Of a stretch of 64,000 nucleotides of DNA, positions 37,786 to 49,001 are shown piece by piece. The first letter of the stretch is position 1. Each line of letters starts with the position of its first letter. The notes under the pieces were generated by a model. That model ran no database searches. It worked only from the letters and a program-made list of their open reading frames with translations, and was not told where the DNA came from. Made by a program: the position numbers and the translations under genes. This stretch comes from Chryseobacterium tructae (GTDB lineage: Bacteria; Bacteroidota; Bacteroidia; Flavobacteriales; Weeksellaceae), in NCBI RefSeq assembly GCF_030409875.1, contig NZ_JAUFQR010000001.1:1612001-1676000 (forward strand). Reading direction: 5' to 3'.

Positions 37786-40563
37786 ATGAAGATGAGAAAA
37801 AATTATTTACTGCTGCTGTTGCCGCTTACTGTTACGGTATTGAAGGCACAGGATTCAAACCTATATTATTCGGGAAAGTTCCTGAATCTCAAAAATAAAC
37901 CACAGAATTTCTTAAAAGTCTATAATAAAAACAGTGGCGTCTATGAGTTAACAGATGCCGAAGGGACTGCAGTCATTGCAGCCAAGCCCTATGATACTTT
38001 AGTATGGAATCAAGGAAAGAACACCAGGGTTGTTGTATCTTATCAGTTAAAGGAACTTAAAAATATTTTAGAAAATCAGGTAGAGAAAAAATCTGTGCAG
38101 AAGATTTACAGTAAGGCTTATGATAGTCTGATGTCAAGAAAGAATGGAGAAAAATTTAGTATTGATAACGCACCAACCATTCTAAACAATGATTCTGATA
38201 AATATTTTAGCCGTGTAAGAAAACTGAAACAGAAAACAGACAGTACTTATATTCTGAAGGAGCAAAAAACATGGACATTCTTATTGAATGGAGGCTTTAC
38301 CTCTTCTGTTGAGGTGAGAGATCATAATGCTCTTCCCATAACGCAAAGTAAATATGTACAAGGAAGATCTGATGGTGGAAATCTTAGGTGGAACGGGCCT
38401 GCTACCAATGAGATGTTTAGCTTTGGGCCAGATATTTCTACATTAGCTTTTGACGGACTTTCCTATCAGTATGATCACAACGGCAGATTGGTTCCGTTAA
38501 CGGATGGTCTTAAACAGGCAAAAGCTTATCGTAATAACCTGTTTAAAACGATGGTTGGATATAACAATCAGCTTAGTATTAATACGGTTATAAAGCAAGA
38601 ATACAAAGAAAGGTTTCGTTTATCGCTGGATTTGAAGCAACAAAAAAATCAACTTTATTTTATTGATCAGTTTAATCTAAACAACTCCATTAAAACAAAA
38701 CTGAAAATGGATCTGGGCGGTTATATGCTGAAGTTTTCATTCAATTATGAAGATAATAAAGCTACCAATACCAACAGAGTTGGACTTTTCAATAGAGCCT
38801 ATCAAAATTCCCTATTGACTCCCATTTCATTTTCGAATGCTCAACAGACCTTTTTGGATAATGGAGGTCAACGAAGCTACAGCCAGTATGCTGATAATCC
38901 TGCATTTCTTTTTGTACAGGATAAAAAGTATCGTTATCAAAACCGTCAAAGACAATTCGGTCTCAATGTTGATAAAACTTTTGGTAATTTTAAATTAAAC
39001 ATTATTCAGTCCTACGAAAGTAATTTTCTTTGGAACCAGGATCAATATCAGCCGTCTGCTTATGGATTCAGCAACGGGATCATCAATGAAAGAGAACAAA
39101 ATAATAGGCTGTACCATTCCAATATACAGGGAAAGTATGAACTGGGTAACTATAATTTTAAAAATATTTTCAGCCTTAATTTTATTCTAAATGATATAAA
39201 AACTGATGTTTACAATAGTTTGATTAATCAAAGACAAATCTATCAAAGAACCTCTCAGGATTATGTTTTTAATTATAATATGGGTATAAAATCTAATGAT
39301 TTTGAGGCGGATGTTAATCTTGGAAACACCTTTTATATCTCCAATACATCGGATAAAAATGCTTATTGGCTTCCCAAAGCCACGGGTTACCTTCTTTTTA
39401 AGGATATTTTTGACTGGAATAAGTTTGATTTTAAAGTCACAGGAGGGTATAGCCAGTTGAGTTCAGAACCTGAGATAACAAGATCATATGCCTCTTATGC
39501 TACCACTTTATTGAAGGCTGAAAACTATTACAGATATTTTCCCGTGCGGGAGGTTGAAAGCTTTAAAGGCCTGTCCAATATCAATACAAAAGAATGGAAA
39601 ATAGGCGGGAAGATAAATTATGGATATAACATTAGTCTTGAAGGTGAATATTTTAACAGGAAAAGTGAGAACGATATTTTTCCTGTATTTGAAAACAATC
39701 AGTTGAGGTTAAGAAATAGTGCCGATCATACGTATAGTGGGTATGAATTTAACTTTGCATATGAAAGGCTCTATCTGGCCTATAATTTTTTTACTACCAA
39801 TAAAATTTCATTTTTCAAATATAAAGATATTGTAGATCGTGTGGTACCAGGGTATAACAACAGTGCTGTTGCTGGATTTCAGGATGTTTATAAAACTTTG
39901 ACGGAAGGGCAGGTTCTAGGAGCAGTAATGGGAAGCTATTTTGAAAGGAATGCCGATGGACAGTTGATTATTGATGATTCAGGTTTTCCTAAAAAAGCTA
40001 ATGGTATGAAGATTATTGCTGATCCAACTCCGGATTTTGTCATGAAATTCAATCATAACTTAACCTATAAAAGATGGACTCTGGATATCAATTGGGAATG
40101 GAAAAAAGGCGGCCAGATCTGGAATGGAACTCAGGCTGTTTTAGATTATTACGGACGTTCCTATGACTCAGGAGAAGAACGAAATATTAAAAATTATGTT
40201 TTTCAAGGAGTATTGGCTAATGGTAATAGCAATCAGACTCCAGTCGATTTTTATAATCCCAATCAAAACGTTCATGAAAACAGATGGTCAAGATATGGAT
40301 ATCTCGGCGTGGCAGAAAACTATGTTCAAAAGGCAGATCATATAAGGATTAATAATATTTCTCTATCCACGAATTTTCCTTTGAATAATAGCCAGCGATC
40401 TATAAGCATTACTTTGTATGTAGACAATATCATGCTTTGGCAGGCGAATAAAGGAGTAGATCCCAATCAGAGTTTTTATGATACAGACAATGGAAAAGGA
40501 CTGGACTTCTTTAATCTCCCGTCTTTTAAAGCATTTGGCTGCATTGTTTCATTCAAATTTTAA
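37786..40563 (+). CDS. SusC/TonB-receptor-like outer-membrane barrel without a visible plug
   Basis: A 925-residue outer-membrane protein with a signal peptide (MRKNYLLLLLPLTVTVLKAQ). A short regulatory-like beta domain comes first (residues about 25-85), then a linker (YSKAYDSLMSRKNGEKFS). Next are alternating aromatic barrel strands to the C-terminus, ending SFKAFGCIVSFKF. The end resembles SusC proteins (NPNQNVHENRWSRYG, then KADHIRINNISLSTNFPL). I find no VLQGKVAGV-like or GSRAANGVI-like plug motif in its N-terminal part. Both motifs occur in the genes on either side. The cargo is unknown. Confidence 0.8.
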   Translation: MKMRKNYLLLLLPLTVTVLKAQDSNLYYSGKFLNLKNKPQNFLKVYNKNSGVYELTDAEGTAVIAAKPYDTLVWNQGKNTRVVVSYQLKELKNILENQVEKKSVQKIYSKAYDSLMSRKNGEKFSIDNAPTILNNDSDKYFSRVRKLKQKTDSTYILKEQKTWTFLLNGGFTSSVEVRDHNALPITQSKYVQGRSDGGNLRWNGPATNEMFSFGPDISTLAFDGLSYQYDHNGRLVPLTDGLKQAKAYRNNLFKTMVGYNNQLSINTVIKQEYKERFRLSLDLKQQKNQLYFIDQFNLNNSIKTKLKMDLGGYMLKFSFNYEDNKATNTNRVGLFNRAYQNSLLTPISFSNAQQTFLDNGGQRSYSQYADNPAFLFVQDKKYRYQNRQRQFGLNVDKTFGNFKLNIIQSYESNFLWNQDQYQPSAYGFSNGIINEREQNNRLYHSNIQGKYELGNYNFKNIFSLNFILNDIKTDVYNSLINQRQIYQRTSQDYVFNYNMGIKSNDFEADVNLGNTFYISNTSDKNAYWLPKATGYLLFKDIFDWNKFDFKVTGGYSQLSSEPEITRSYASYATTLLKAENYYRYFPVREVESFKGLSNINTKEWKIGGKINYGYNISLEGEYFNRKSENDIFPVFENNQLRLRNSADHTYSGYEFNFAYERLYLAYNFFTTNKISFFKYKDIVDRVVPGYNNSAVAGFQDVYKTLTEGQVLGAVMGSYFERNADGQLIIDDSGFPKKANGMKIIADPTPDFVMKFNHNLTYKRWTLDINWEWKKGGQIWNGTQAVLDYYGRSYDSGEERNIKNYVFQGVLANGNSNQTPVDFYNPNQNVHENRWSRYGYLGVAENYVQKADHIRINNISLSTNFPLNNSQRSISITLYVDNIMLWQANKGVDPNQSFYDTDNGKGLDFFNLPSFKAFGCIVSFKF

Positions 40564-40566
40564 CCC

Positions 40567-43500
40567 ATGAATTTCAAATTTACATCATATATCATAGTAC
40601 TGAGTCTATTACTTTCAACCATATGCCTGAAGGCTCAGCATTTATTTCAGGATTTTGAAAAAGAAAAAACCTACATCCAGACCAACCATGTTTTTTATAA
40701 ACCTGGAGAAGAAATGTACTTTAAAATATACGTAGTACAAGGAAAAAATAATCTTCCGGCAGAAGATAGTAAAGCGGTTAATTTTGAAATGATTGATCCC
40801 GCAGGAAGTGTTTTGAGAAAATCAAAATATGAGATAAATAATGGATATGCTGAAGGGTATTTCTCCTTTGATCATGATATGAAAGGAGGTATTTATAAAA
40901 TTAGAGCCTATACCAATTGGATGCAAAATGAAGAAGGAAAAAATGCTTTTGAAAAAGAAATTACTTTGCAGAAAGTAGTATCTCCCAGGGTTTTGATGAA
41001 GCTTGATTTTCCCAAGAAAGGATATGGCCCTGGTGATGAGGTAATCGCAGACTTTTCAATGAGAAGTCTTAGTAATCTGCCAATCCCTTTTTATGAAGCC
41101 GATTATGTGGTGACCCATAATGGAGACGTGGTTACAGAAGGCAAGCTCATTACAGATAAAGAAGGAAAAAAACGATTGCAATTCAAACTTCCTAAGGTAT
41201 TGAAATCCTCTGATGCTCTTTTGAATATCAAAGTTAATTTTGATGGATTTACAGAATCTATCGCAAAAAATATTCCTATTGTACTGAACAATCTGGATGT
41301 GAAATTCTTGCCGGAAGGAGGAACTCTTATTAATGGAATAGAGCAAAATATAGCTTTTAAAATACTGGATGAATTTGAAAAACCTGTGGATGCCGTTTTA
41401 GGAATTTATAATCAGAATCATGAAAAAATATCTCAGATTTCCACATATAATTTCGGAATGGGCAGCTTTCTATTGACACCCAAAACAGGAGAAACGTATT
41501 ACGCAAAAGTAATAAAGCCTGAAAATATAAGCCAGATCTATCAAATTCCTGTAGCTAAAACCGAAGGTTTGATTCTGAATATCAAAAAAGAAAACGGAAC
41601 GCTTTTATTTAAAACAGTTTCTACACAGGACAAGAATATTGTTTTAAAAGGATTTTTCCGTGAAAAAGAAATGTATAGCAAAGAAATATCTTTGAAAAAA
41701 GGGGGCAACTTATTTGAATTAGCGGAGAAAGATTTCCCTGTGGGAGTTTGCCGATTTACGGTGTTTGAAAATAATACTCCTTTCGCAGAACGTATTGTTT
41801 TTACCAATAAAGATCAGCAGATGAATATAAAGGTAAAGCCAGTAAAAGAGTATTACCAACCAAGAGAAAAGGTGATTCTTGATATTGAAACCACAGACAA
41901 AAACAATAAACCTATCCCTGCAAATATGGCCATTAGTGTGGTAGATGATAAGCTTTGGACGTATGCAGACGATAAACAAAATCATATCATTTCATGGCTC
42001 CTGATGGATTCTGAATTAAAAGGAAAGATTGAAAAACCTCAGTTTTATTTCGATAAAAAAGAAGAAAAAGCAGATAAAAGTCTGGATCTGGTCATGTTAA
42101 CTAACGGATACAGGTATTTTGAGCCTATTCCGGAGATTATTAAAACAGGTAAGTACAAATATTTGCCTGAAAAGAAAGGAACTGTATATGGAGTCGTAGA
42201 AGACGAGAATAAAAAGCCCGTAAAAGCAAATGTTTTTCTTGTAGAAACTAATAATGGTCATATTCTTGAGCAAACGACTACGGAAAACGGTCAATTTTAT
42301 TTTTCAGGAATGAAATACAGTGACTCTTATAAGCTTATCGCTAAATCATTGAAACCTTGGTATAAAGTGAACATCAGAATTTTGTCATATACACTTGAGA
42401 TTAATCCACTTGTCAAGCAAAAGTTAGCCAATATAGATGCAGAAGAGATTATAAAAGAGGCTGAAATTAAAGAGAAAACAAAAGAGATGGTAAAACTGTC
42501 TGCCACCCCTTCTATAAGAAATAAAGATACAATCTCCTCTTCTGGTCAACATATTGAAGAAGTTGTTTTTGTAGGATATGGATCTGCACAGAAGAAGAAC
42601 CTTACTTCCTCAGTAAGTATTACGGGAAATTCTGAAATTAAAGATTCCAATTTTGAATCAGTATTACAGGGAAAAGTCGCTGGGCTGGTTATTACTCCTG
42701 CAGGAGAAAGGCAGAAAGGAAATGTGGTGATCAGAGGCGCTGCATCAATACCTAATAAAAGCCCATTATTTGTGGTAGACGGAGTTCCCGTAGAAAACTT
42801 TAATGCTACGATTAATCCCAACGATATTAATAGCATTACCGTACTGAAGGATGCTGCAGCAACGGCTATTTACGGAAGCAGAGCCGCCAATGGAGTCGTT
42901 ATTATTAATTCTTTTTTTAATAACACATCACAGAATAAACTTGATATTACTCCTTCATCTTATTTTGCTGTTATGACAATTCCTAAGGATGCTCTTACCC
43001 ATTATTTGGAAAGTAAGAAATTTGCTTATCCAGTATATAAAACAACCAATACTTCCTATAGGTTTGACTATAGAGATGCTCTGTATTGGAATCCTGTAGT
43101 AGAAACCGATAAAAACGGAAAGGCAAAAGTTGAATTTTATAATTCTGATGCCAATTCCACATTCAGAGTGATGACAGAAGGAATCTCCGCATCCGGACTT
43201 ATAGGAAGAGATGAAACCACGTATGCAGCGCAAAGCCTGATCTCCATTGATGCTAAGATTCCACAGTATCTGACAAGAACAGATGAGATGCTTATTCCTG
43301 TGGTGATTAAAAACAATTCAAAGGAGATCAGAAAAATGACGATGGATGTTATTGTTCCCAATCATGTAAAACTGAAATCATCAGACAGCCTGATTACTTT
43401 AAAGCCTCTTGAGGCAGGAAGACTATTTGTTAGAATTCAAACCGATGAAGTGGTAGATTCAAATATTCAGTTCATTATAAGATCCGGAGATTTCAGGGAA

Positions 43501-45073
43501 ACGATGATCCTTCCGTTTAAGGTTGAAGAGAAGGGATTTCCACATCAGTTTCAGTAATAGATAATAAGACAAGAGAAATTCAGGTTACTATTCCGGAGTA
43601 TATCAATGGAAGCTTGTATTCATCATACTATGTCTTTGAAAATGCGGCAATGAAAATGTTTGAAGATCTTGAAAAGTTGAAAAAGGAACCTCACGGATGT
43701 TTTGAACAATTATCCGCCACAGTTTATCCTAATATTTTTATTCTGGATTATCTGAAGCTGAACAAAAAGATTGATAATTCTACAGAAAGCCTTGTGGTTA
43801 GAAACCTTAAAAAAGGCTTTCAGAAGATGATGAGTTATAAAAATGAAGATGGTGGAGTAGGATACTTTAACAGCACTGAATCAGATGTCTCTCTTTCTGC
43901 ATTTGCCTTACTGGAATTTACAGATTTAAAGAAACATATAGTGGTAGATCCAAAGTTGATCCAGGGCTTGTCTTCTTTTATTTTGTCAAAGAAAAGTGGA
44001 AACGGGCTTTTCGAAGTGCGAAAGGATTACGAATCTAAAACAGGAGTTTATTCCGAATATTACTGGGCAAGAAATATGTATGTTCTTTATGCATTGTCGC
44101 AGCTAGGTTTTACAAATGAAATTGAAGATTCTTACCAAATAATGCTAAAAAGAGCCTTGTTGAAAAAAGATTCTTATCAGCTGGCTTTATTAGCTAATGC
44201 TTCGGCTAATCTAGGAAAACAGGCAGAATATGATAATGTAATGTTTGCTCTAAATAAGCAGTTTGATGATCAGAAATTTAAGACTGAAACTACCTTTACC
44301 GGATCCGGAGGAAATTCTGCAACTGCAGAAATACTTTCGCTATATATGATGGCACTTCAGAAAGATGAAAGACTCAATCAGCAGACTATCGCAAAAGTAG
44401 CAGATCAACTTCTGAGTAGTAATGGGTACTATGGCTTTGGCTCTACCCAGGCAACGGGTCTGTCTTTGCAGGCATTATCTCAGTTCTTTATAAAAAATGA
44501 AAAATTGTATAAAACGGATAGACCAGCCATTACAATAAATAATGCTTCAGTATCATCCGGTATAAGCATTTCATCAGCTTACAAACAGGAAATAACAAGA
44601 TCAATATGAGTTATCCTTCAGAAACAGGACTTCTTTATAAATTAGAATACCAATATTATACTTTGCAAGCTCCTGCAAGTTCTGATATCCCTTTAATAAT
44701 GAATACAACATTAAAGTCTGAAAATTCTAAAGTAGGAGAAGCCAACCGAATGACAGTCACCATTAAAAATAAAATAAATAATCAATTACCGATGACTATT
44801 GCAAAAATTGGGATTCCTGCAGGATTGACGCTGCAAAATGCTTTATTGAAAGATTTAATAGATAAAAAACAGATTTCTTTTTATGAGATTTTTGATAATT
44901 ATCTGGTGCTGTATTGGGAACATTTTGATGCTGAAGAAACAAAAACCATCAATCTTGATCTGAAAGTAGAGTTTGCAGGATCTTATACTGGAAAATCAAG
45001 TAATGCTTATCTTTATTATATGCCCGAAGCTAAATACTGGAACCAAGGTGTAAAAACTGAAATTCAACCATAG
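40567..45073 (+). CDS. alpha-2-macroglobulin-like protein with inserted SusC-type plug, two frameshifts
   Basis: About 1,502 residues when repaired. Signal peptide, then MG2-type domains (EEMYFKIYVVQGKNNLP; GGIYKIRAYTNW), then a carboxypeptidase-regulatory-like domain near 540-610 (GTVYGVVEDENKKPVKANVF). A SusC-type plug spans about 659-783 (VLQGKVAGLVITPAGERQKG, then VLKDAAATAIYGSRAANGVV). An A2M domain (YWNPVVETDKNGKAKVEFYN) precedes the thioester-type motif HGCFEQ, Cys1045 to Gln1048. Frameshifts at about 43550 (TTTT to TTT) and 44584 (AAAA to AAA) split it. Bacterial A2Ms trap peptidases covalently. It starts four bases after the barrel gene, so they are cotranscribed. Confidence 0.83.
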
Positions 45074-45097
45074 AAAGGAGAAGAAAGATGAAAGCAA

Positions 45098-45206
45098 GAG
45101 GCTGGAAGTTATGAAGGTCATAAAAATAACTGTTATCATTTTGTAAAGTAATTTTTATGAGATCCAGTGGTGGTCAACCTATAATTAACTTCCTTCTTCC
45201 AGCCTC
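45098..45206. repeat. long-span imperfect inverted repeat
   Basis: GAGGCTGGAAG (45098-45108) has its exact reverse complement at 45196-45206, with partly complementary flanks (GAAGTTATGAAGGTC against the Thr-coding-free stretch ending GACCTTTT). The layout suggests a small dispersed palindromic element between the A2M and vWA genes. It may also separate their transcripts. Confidence 0.5.
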
Positions 45207-45279
45207 CAACTTCCGACCTTTTAATCTTTCAATTCCATTTGAATAAATTTTAATAATTTCCCTCCGAAATTTATAACGC

Positions 45280-47196
45280 ATGAAAAAAACTATTATCACG
45301 ATGTTAGGGCTTGTCTTATTGGTAAGCTGTAAAACTCAACAAACTTCAGAGTCATCAAAAGAAAACAAAACATACAGTATCAGAAAAGATAAAGATCAGG
45401 ATGGTATTCCAAATAAAGAAGATCAATGTCCGGAAGTGGCTGGCCCCATAGAGAATAATGGCTGTCCATGGCCTGAAACAGACGGAGATGGTGTGATTGA
45501 TAAAGACGATGCCTGTCCTACAGTAGCGGGACCCCCTGAAAATAAAGGCTGTCCATGGCCTGATACCGATGGTGATGGAGTACTGGACAAAGATGATGCT
45601 TGCCCTACAGTTCCGGGATTGCCAGAGTATAATGGATGTCCCAAACCCAAATCGTATGTTGCAATGGAAGTCTCATCTTATGAGAGGCCATACATTACTC
45701 CCGGAAAGATCTATAATACCCGGGTTGGGGTAAATAAAGAAAGCAAAAAGGGCACTAAAAAGATTCAAAAAGCTATTGATTATAATAGTGAAGAGTATAC
45801 TGCATTGGTTGAAAATCCGTTTGAGTTAACCAAAAAACAACCCTTATCCACTTTTTCTATCGATGTAGATAATGCATCCTATTCTAATATCAGAAGAATG
45901 ATTAATTATGGACGTAAAGTAGATAAAGATGCCGTAAGAGTAGAAGAAATGCTCAATTATTTTAAATACAATTATCCACAGCCTGAAAAAAATCAACCCT
46001 TCTCTATTAATACAGAATATGGAGATGCTCCATGGAATCCAAAACACAAATTACTTAAGATCGGATTGCAGGGGAAAAATATTCCGATGGATAAGGCGCC
46101 AGCTTCCAATATTGTTTTCCTGATCGATGTTTCAGGATCTATGAATGCCGAAAATAAATTACCATTATTAATATCTTCTCTTAAAATTTTATTAAGTCAG
46201 CTACGTTCTCAGGATAAAGTAGGAATCGTTGTATATGCAGGGAATGCAGGTATTGTCCTGCCATCAACTTCTGCAGGTGAAAAAGCCAAAATTATTAAAG
46301 CTTTAGATGATCTGCAGGCAGGGGGAAGTACGGCCGGTGGAGAAGGAATTGAGTTAGCCTATAAAGTAGCACAGGAAAACTTTATAAAAGGAGGAAATAA
46401 TAGAGTAGTGCTGGCGACAGATGGAGATTTTAACGTAGGAGTATCTTCTACAGGAGGTCTTGAGACATTAATTGAACAAAAAAGAAAAAGTGGAATTTTC
46501 CTTACCTGTCTGGGATATGGAATGGGAAATTATAAAGACAATAAAATGGAAACCCTGGCAGATAAAGGCAATGGAAACTATGCTTATATCGATAATTTGC
46601 AGGAAGCCAATAAATTTCTAGGACGTGAATTTGCAGGAAGCATATACACTATAGCCAAAGATGTAAAGATTCAGATTGAATTTAATCCGGAATTCGTGCA
46701 ATCTTATCGCTTAATCGGATATGAAAACAGAAAGCTGAGAAATGAGGACTTTATCGATGATAAAATAGATGCTGGAGAACTGGGAAGCGGACATACAGTT
46801 ACTGCTTTATACGAGATAATTCCGGCAGATGTACAATCTGAGTTTCTTCCTAAAGATACAAAGCTGAAATATTCATCCTCTTCCAGTACAAAAAACTTTG
46901 GGAAGGAGCTGGCAACAATTAAATTCCGTTATAAGAAGCCAAATGAAGAGATTAGTAAAGAAATAACGGAAGTGATTAAAAAAGAACCCTTACCAGAATC
47001 AAAAGTGAGCCCGGATTTCAAATTTGCTTCTTCTGTAGCATGGTTTGGACTTATTTTAAGAGACTCTAAATTTATAAGAAATAAAGATTTGAAAAAAATC
47101 GAGAATTTGGCAAATGATGGAAAAAGTACAGATACAGAAGGATATAGAGCAGAATTTATAAGACTTGTTGAAAGTTATAAAGCAATCAATCCATAG
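45280..47196 (+). CDS. von Willebrand A lipoprotein with thrombospondin type 3-like repeats
   Basis: A 638-residue lipoprotein: signal [17 protein letters not shown] with lipobox Cys17. Residues about 35-120 hold three Asp-rich calcium-type repeats ([19 protein letters not shown]) spaced by CPWP motifs. The rest is a YfbK-like von Willebrand protein with [14 protein letters not shown] near residue 280 and the same C-terminal domain as the plug-carrying paralogue at 35213. It lacks the plug and the cytosolic stalk. It is intact here and so served to locate the frameshift in the paralogue. It is likely exposed on the outer membrane, where it could bind a protein or metal ligand. Confidence 0.88.
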   Translation: MKKTIITMLGLVLLVSCKTQQTSESSKENKTYSIRKDKDQDGIPNKEDQCPEVAGPIENNGCPWPETDGDGVIDKDDACPTVAGPPENKGCPWPDTDGDGVLDKDDACPTVPGLPEYNGCPKPKSYVAMEVSSYERPYITPGKIYNTRVGVNKESKKGTKKIQKAIDYNSEEYTALVENPFELTKKQPLSTFSIDVDNASYSNIRRMINYGRKVDKDAVRVEEMLNYFKYNYPQPEKNQPFSINTEYGDAPWNPKHKLLKIGLQGKNIPMDKAPASNIVFLIDVSGSMNAENKLPLLISSLKILLSQLRSQDKVGIVVYAGNAGIVLPSTSAGEKAKIIKALDDLQAGGSTAGGEGIELAYKVAQENFIKGGNNRVVLATDGDFNVGVSSTGGLETLIEQKRKSGIFLTCLGYGMGNYKDNKMETLADKGNGNYAYIDNLQEANKFLGREFAGSIYTIAKDVKIQIEFNPEFVQSYRLIGYENRKLRNEDFIDDKIDAGELGSGHTVTALYEIIPADVQSEFLPKDTKLKYSSSSSTKNFGKELATIKFRYKKPNEEISKEITEVIKKEPLPESKVSPDFKFASSVAWFGLILRDSKFIRNKDLKKIENLANDGKSTDTEGYRAEFIRLVESYKAINP

Positions 47197-47233
47197 GATC
47201 TTTGTGCTGGATATTTGTATCCATTAACCTCTT

Positions 47234-47268
47234 AAAGCCGTTTCATATATTTGAAGCGGCTTTTTATT
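47234..47268 (+). terminator. intrinsic terminator after the vWA lipoprotein gene
   Basis: A 12-bp stem with one G-T pair (47234-47245 with 47252-47263) and a 6-nt loop, followed by TTTTATTTC. Confidence 0.8.
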
Positions 47269-47350
47269 TCTTGTATTAGGATGCTTTTTAAATTAATAAA
47301 ATATTGTAAAACAGTTACTTGTTTGATGGTAAGATAATTTGTTATTTTAT

Positions 47351-47392
47351 TTTCAAAAATTATTGAAAATTAAAAAAATATAATTACATTTG
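47351..47392 (+). promoter_or_regulatory. promoter with overlapping palindromic operator
   Basis: The palindrome TTTCAA-AAATTA-TTGAAA (47351-47368, then AT) contains the TTG of an ideal -33/-7 pair; TACATTTG lies at 47385-47392 after 19 bases. An identical 20-nt copy lies at 47963. A protein bound here would cover the -33 element of the regulator gene. Confidence 0.65.
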
Positions 47393-47418
47393 TATCAGAA
47401 ATTTAAAGTACAAACAAA

Positions 47419-47922
47419 ATGCAACTTTCAGAAGCTAAAGAAAAATACATTCAGACCTGGGGAACCTTTGCTACCAATTGGGGAATAAACCGTACGATGG
47501 CACAAGTACATGCATTGCTTTTAGTGAGTGGTAAACCATTATCTACCGATGAGGTGATGGAACAACTTGAAATTTCAAGAGGAAATGCCAATATGAATCT
47601 CCGTGCTTTAATTGATTGGGGAATTGTAAGAAAAGAATTTATAAAAGGAGATCGTAAAGAATACTTTGTTGCAGAAAAAGATGTTTGGTACCTTTTCAAA
47701 CAAATTACCAAAGAGCGTAGAAAAAGAGAAATTGAGCCGGTCATTTCTTTTCTGGAAGAATTAAGAAACATAGAGGATAATGATTCAGAAGAAGCTAAAG
47801 AATTTATCAAGCTAATGGATGATTTCAGTTCTGTAACCGGAAAGATCAACAATATTATGGATCTGGCGATAAAGAGTGATGATCACTGGCTGGTAGGAAA
47901 GATTACCAACCTGTTGAAGTAG
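47419..47922 (+). CDS. GbsR/MarR-family transcriptional regulator
   Basis: A 167-residue regulator with the GbsR-type winged helix: MAQVHALLLVSGKPLSTDEVMEQLEISRGNANMNLRALIDWGIVRKEF, then the wing GDRKEYFVAEKDVW. A helical C-terminal half is probably the dimer region. Its gene starts just after a palindrome that covers its promoter and is repeated before the following six-gene group. It is therefore the probable regulator of both itself and that group; the ligand is unknown. Confidence 0.88.
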   Translation: MQLSEAKEKYIQTWGTFATNWGINRTMAQVHALLLVSGKPLSTDEVMEQLEISRGNANMNLRALIDWGIVRKEFIKGDRKEYFVAEKDVWYLFKQITKERRKREIEPVISFLEELRNIEDNDSEEAKEFIKLMDDFSSVTGKINNIMDLAIKSDDHWLVGKITNLLK

Positions 47923-47962
47923 AATGAAAAGGGATGAAGATCCTTTTTTATTTCATTGAAAC

Positions 47963-47982
47963 TTTCAAAAATTATTGAAAAT
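47963..47982 (+). promoter_or_regulatory. second identical copy of the regulator palindrome
   Basis: The same 20 bases as 47351-47370, located after the regulator gene and about 190 bases before the next ORF. A near-consensus -7 box (CATATTTG, 48013-48020) follows 30 bases later. The site would therefore lie upstream of the -33 region instead of over it. Confidence 0.6.
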
Positions 47983-48170
47983 ATAATATTTTTAAAATGT
48001 TCAATATTGATTCATATTTGTTATTCCTGAAAGGCCGCAAACATGCATTGAATAAAGCAAACCAGATTACCAATGAAAACACTAATCTTTAAGATCTGGA
48101 TGTACATTACCTTCCGATCAAAACGCAAACGAACCAGAGGTGATTTTCTTAACCTTTAAAATTAAAAACG

Positions 48171-48584
48171 ATGAAAAAATTTGTAAAATATGATTATTAT
48201 GCTCAGTTGTCCTTTAGCGTAATAGCTGTTATTGCTACAATTTGGGGATTTCGAGCCTGGGGATTTATGGCTTTTTATTTCATTATTGGGATCCCTCAAT
48301 TGATAAGTTTCCTGGTAAGGTTATTTATGAAGACAAAAAAATCAATACTGTATATTATTTATGGAATTACAATATTACCTGTTTGGCTTTCAATGCTATT
48401 TATTATTGTATTTCAAGGTAATAATAATGTGACAAATTTCTTCGGATTTATTTTAATCCTTGCTCTTATTTATAGCCCAATTATGGCTCTTTTGTATATT
48501 CATGAAACATATAGCCTGTATACAAAAATTAAAATGGCAGCCAATCAAAATGCTCAAAAACCAGATTCTGGCCTTTTAGATTAA
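48171..48584 (+). CDS. small four-helix membrane protein, paralogue A
   Basis: A 137-residue protein with four hydrophobic helices and the motif KFVKYDYYAQL at the start, then YFIIGIPQLISFLVRLF and YSPIMALLYIHETYSLY. A paralogue follows at 48634, and both are preceded by the same leader (CGAACCAGAGGYGATTTTCTTA at 48130 and 48592), so the duplication included the 5' region. Function unknown. It is first in the operator-controlled group. Confidence 0.75.
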   Translation: MKKFVKYDYYAQLSFSVIAVIATIWGFRAWGFMAFYFIIGIPQLISFLVRLFMKTKKSILYIIYGITILPVWLSMLFIIVFQGNNNVTNFFGFILILALIYSPIMALLYIHETYSLYTKIKMAANQNAQKPDSGLLD

Positions 48585-48633
48585 AGAATAAACGAACCAG
48601 AGGCGATTTTCTTACTCTTTACAATAAAACAAG

Positions 48634-48996
48634 ATGGAAAAGTTTATAAAATATGATTATTACGCTCAGCTATTCTTTTTAATTCTGGGGCCTCAGGCTT
48701 TTATTATAGGAGGCTTTTCGGGATTAATCTTATTCTATTTTATCGTAGGAATTCCACAACTGATAAGTTATTTGATTCGATTATTCCTTAGTATTAAAAA
48801 AACGCCTTTTTATTATGCTTATGGTATTCTTATTATACCCGTCTGGATTTCAATAATACTGGTTGTTATTTTCAAAATGGGGAATGCTGTTACAGAAATA
48901 CCATCAGTGATTGTGATGATGGCTTTTTTTTACAGTCCGCTCCTTGCCATATTTTATGTTGATGAATGCCGTCATCTTTATAAATCTTTAAAATAA
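48634..48996 (+). CDS. small four-helix membrane protein, paralogue B
   Basis: A 120-residue paralogue of the preceding gene: KFIKYDYYAQLFF, YFIVGIPQLISYLIRLF and YSPLLAIFYVDECRHLY align with it. It has four predicted membrane helices. It ends five bases before the DCC1-type gene, indicating cotranscription. Function unknown. Confidence 0.75.
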   Translation: MEKFIKYDYYAQLFFLILGPQAFIIGGFSGLILFYFIVGIPQLISYLIRLFLSIKKTPFYYAYGILIIPVWISIILVVIFKMGNAVTEIPSVIVMMAFFYSPLLAIFYVDECRHLYKSLK

Positions 48997-49001
48997 ATGT
49001 C

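Noticed and set aside
45423..45650. Minus-strand repeat-rich ORF
   Set aside because: It is the antisense image of the calcium-type repeats in the vWA lipoprotein gene.
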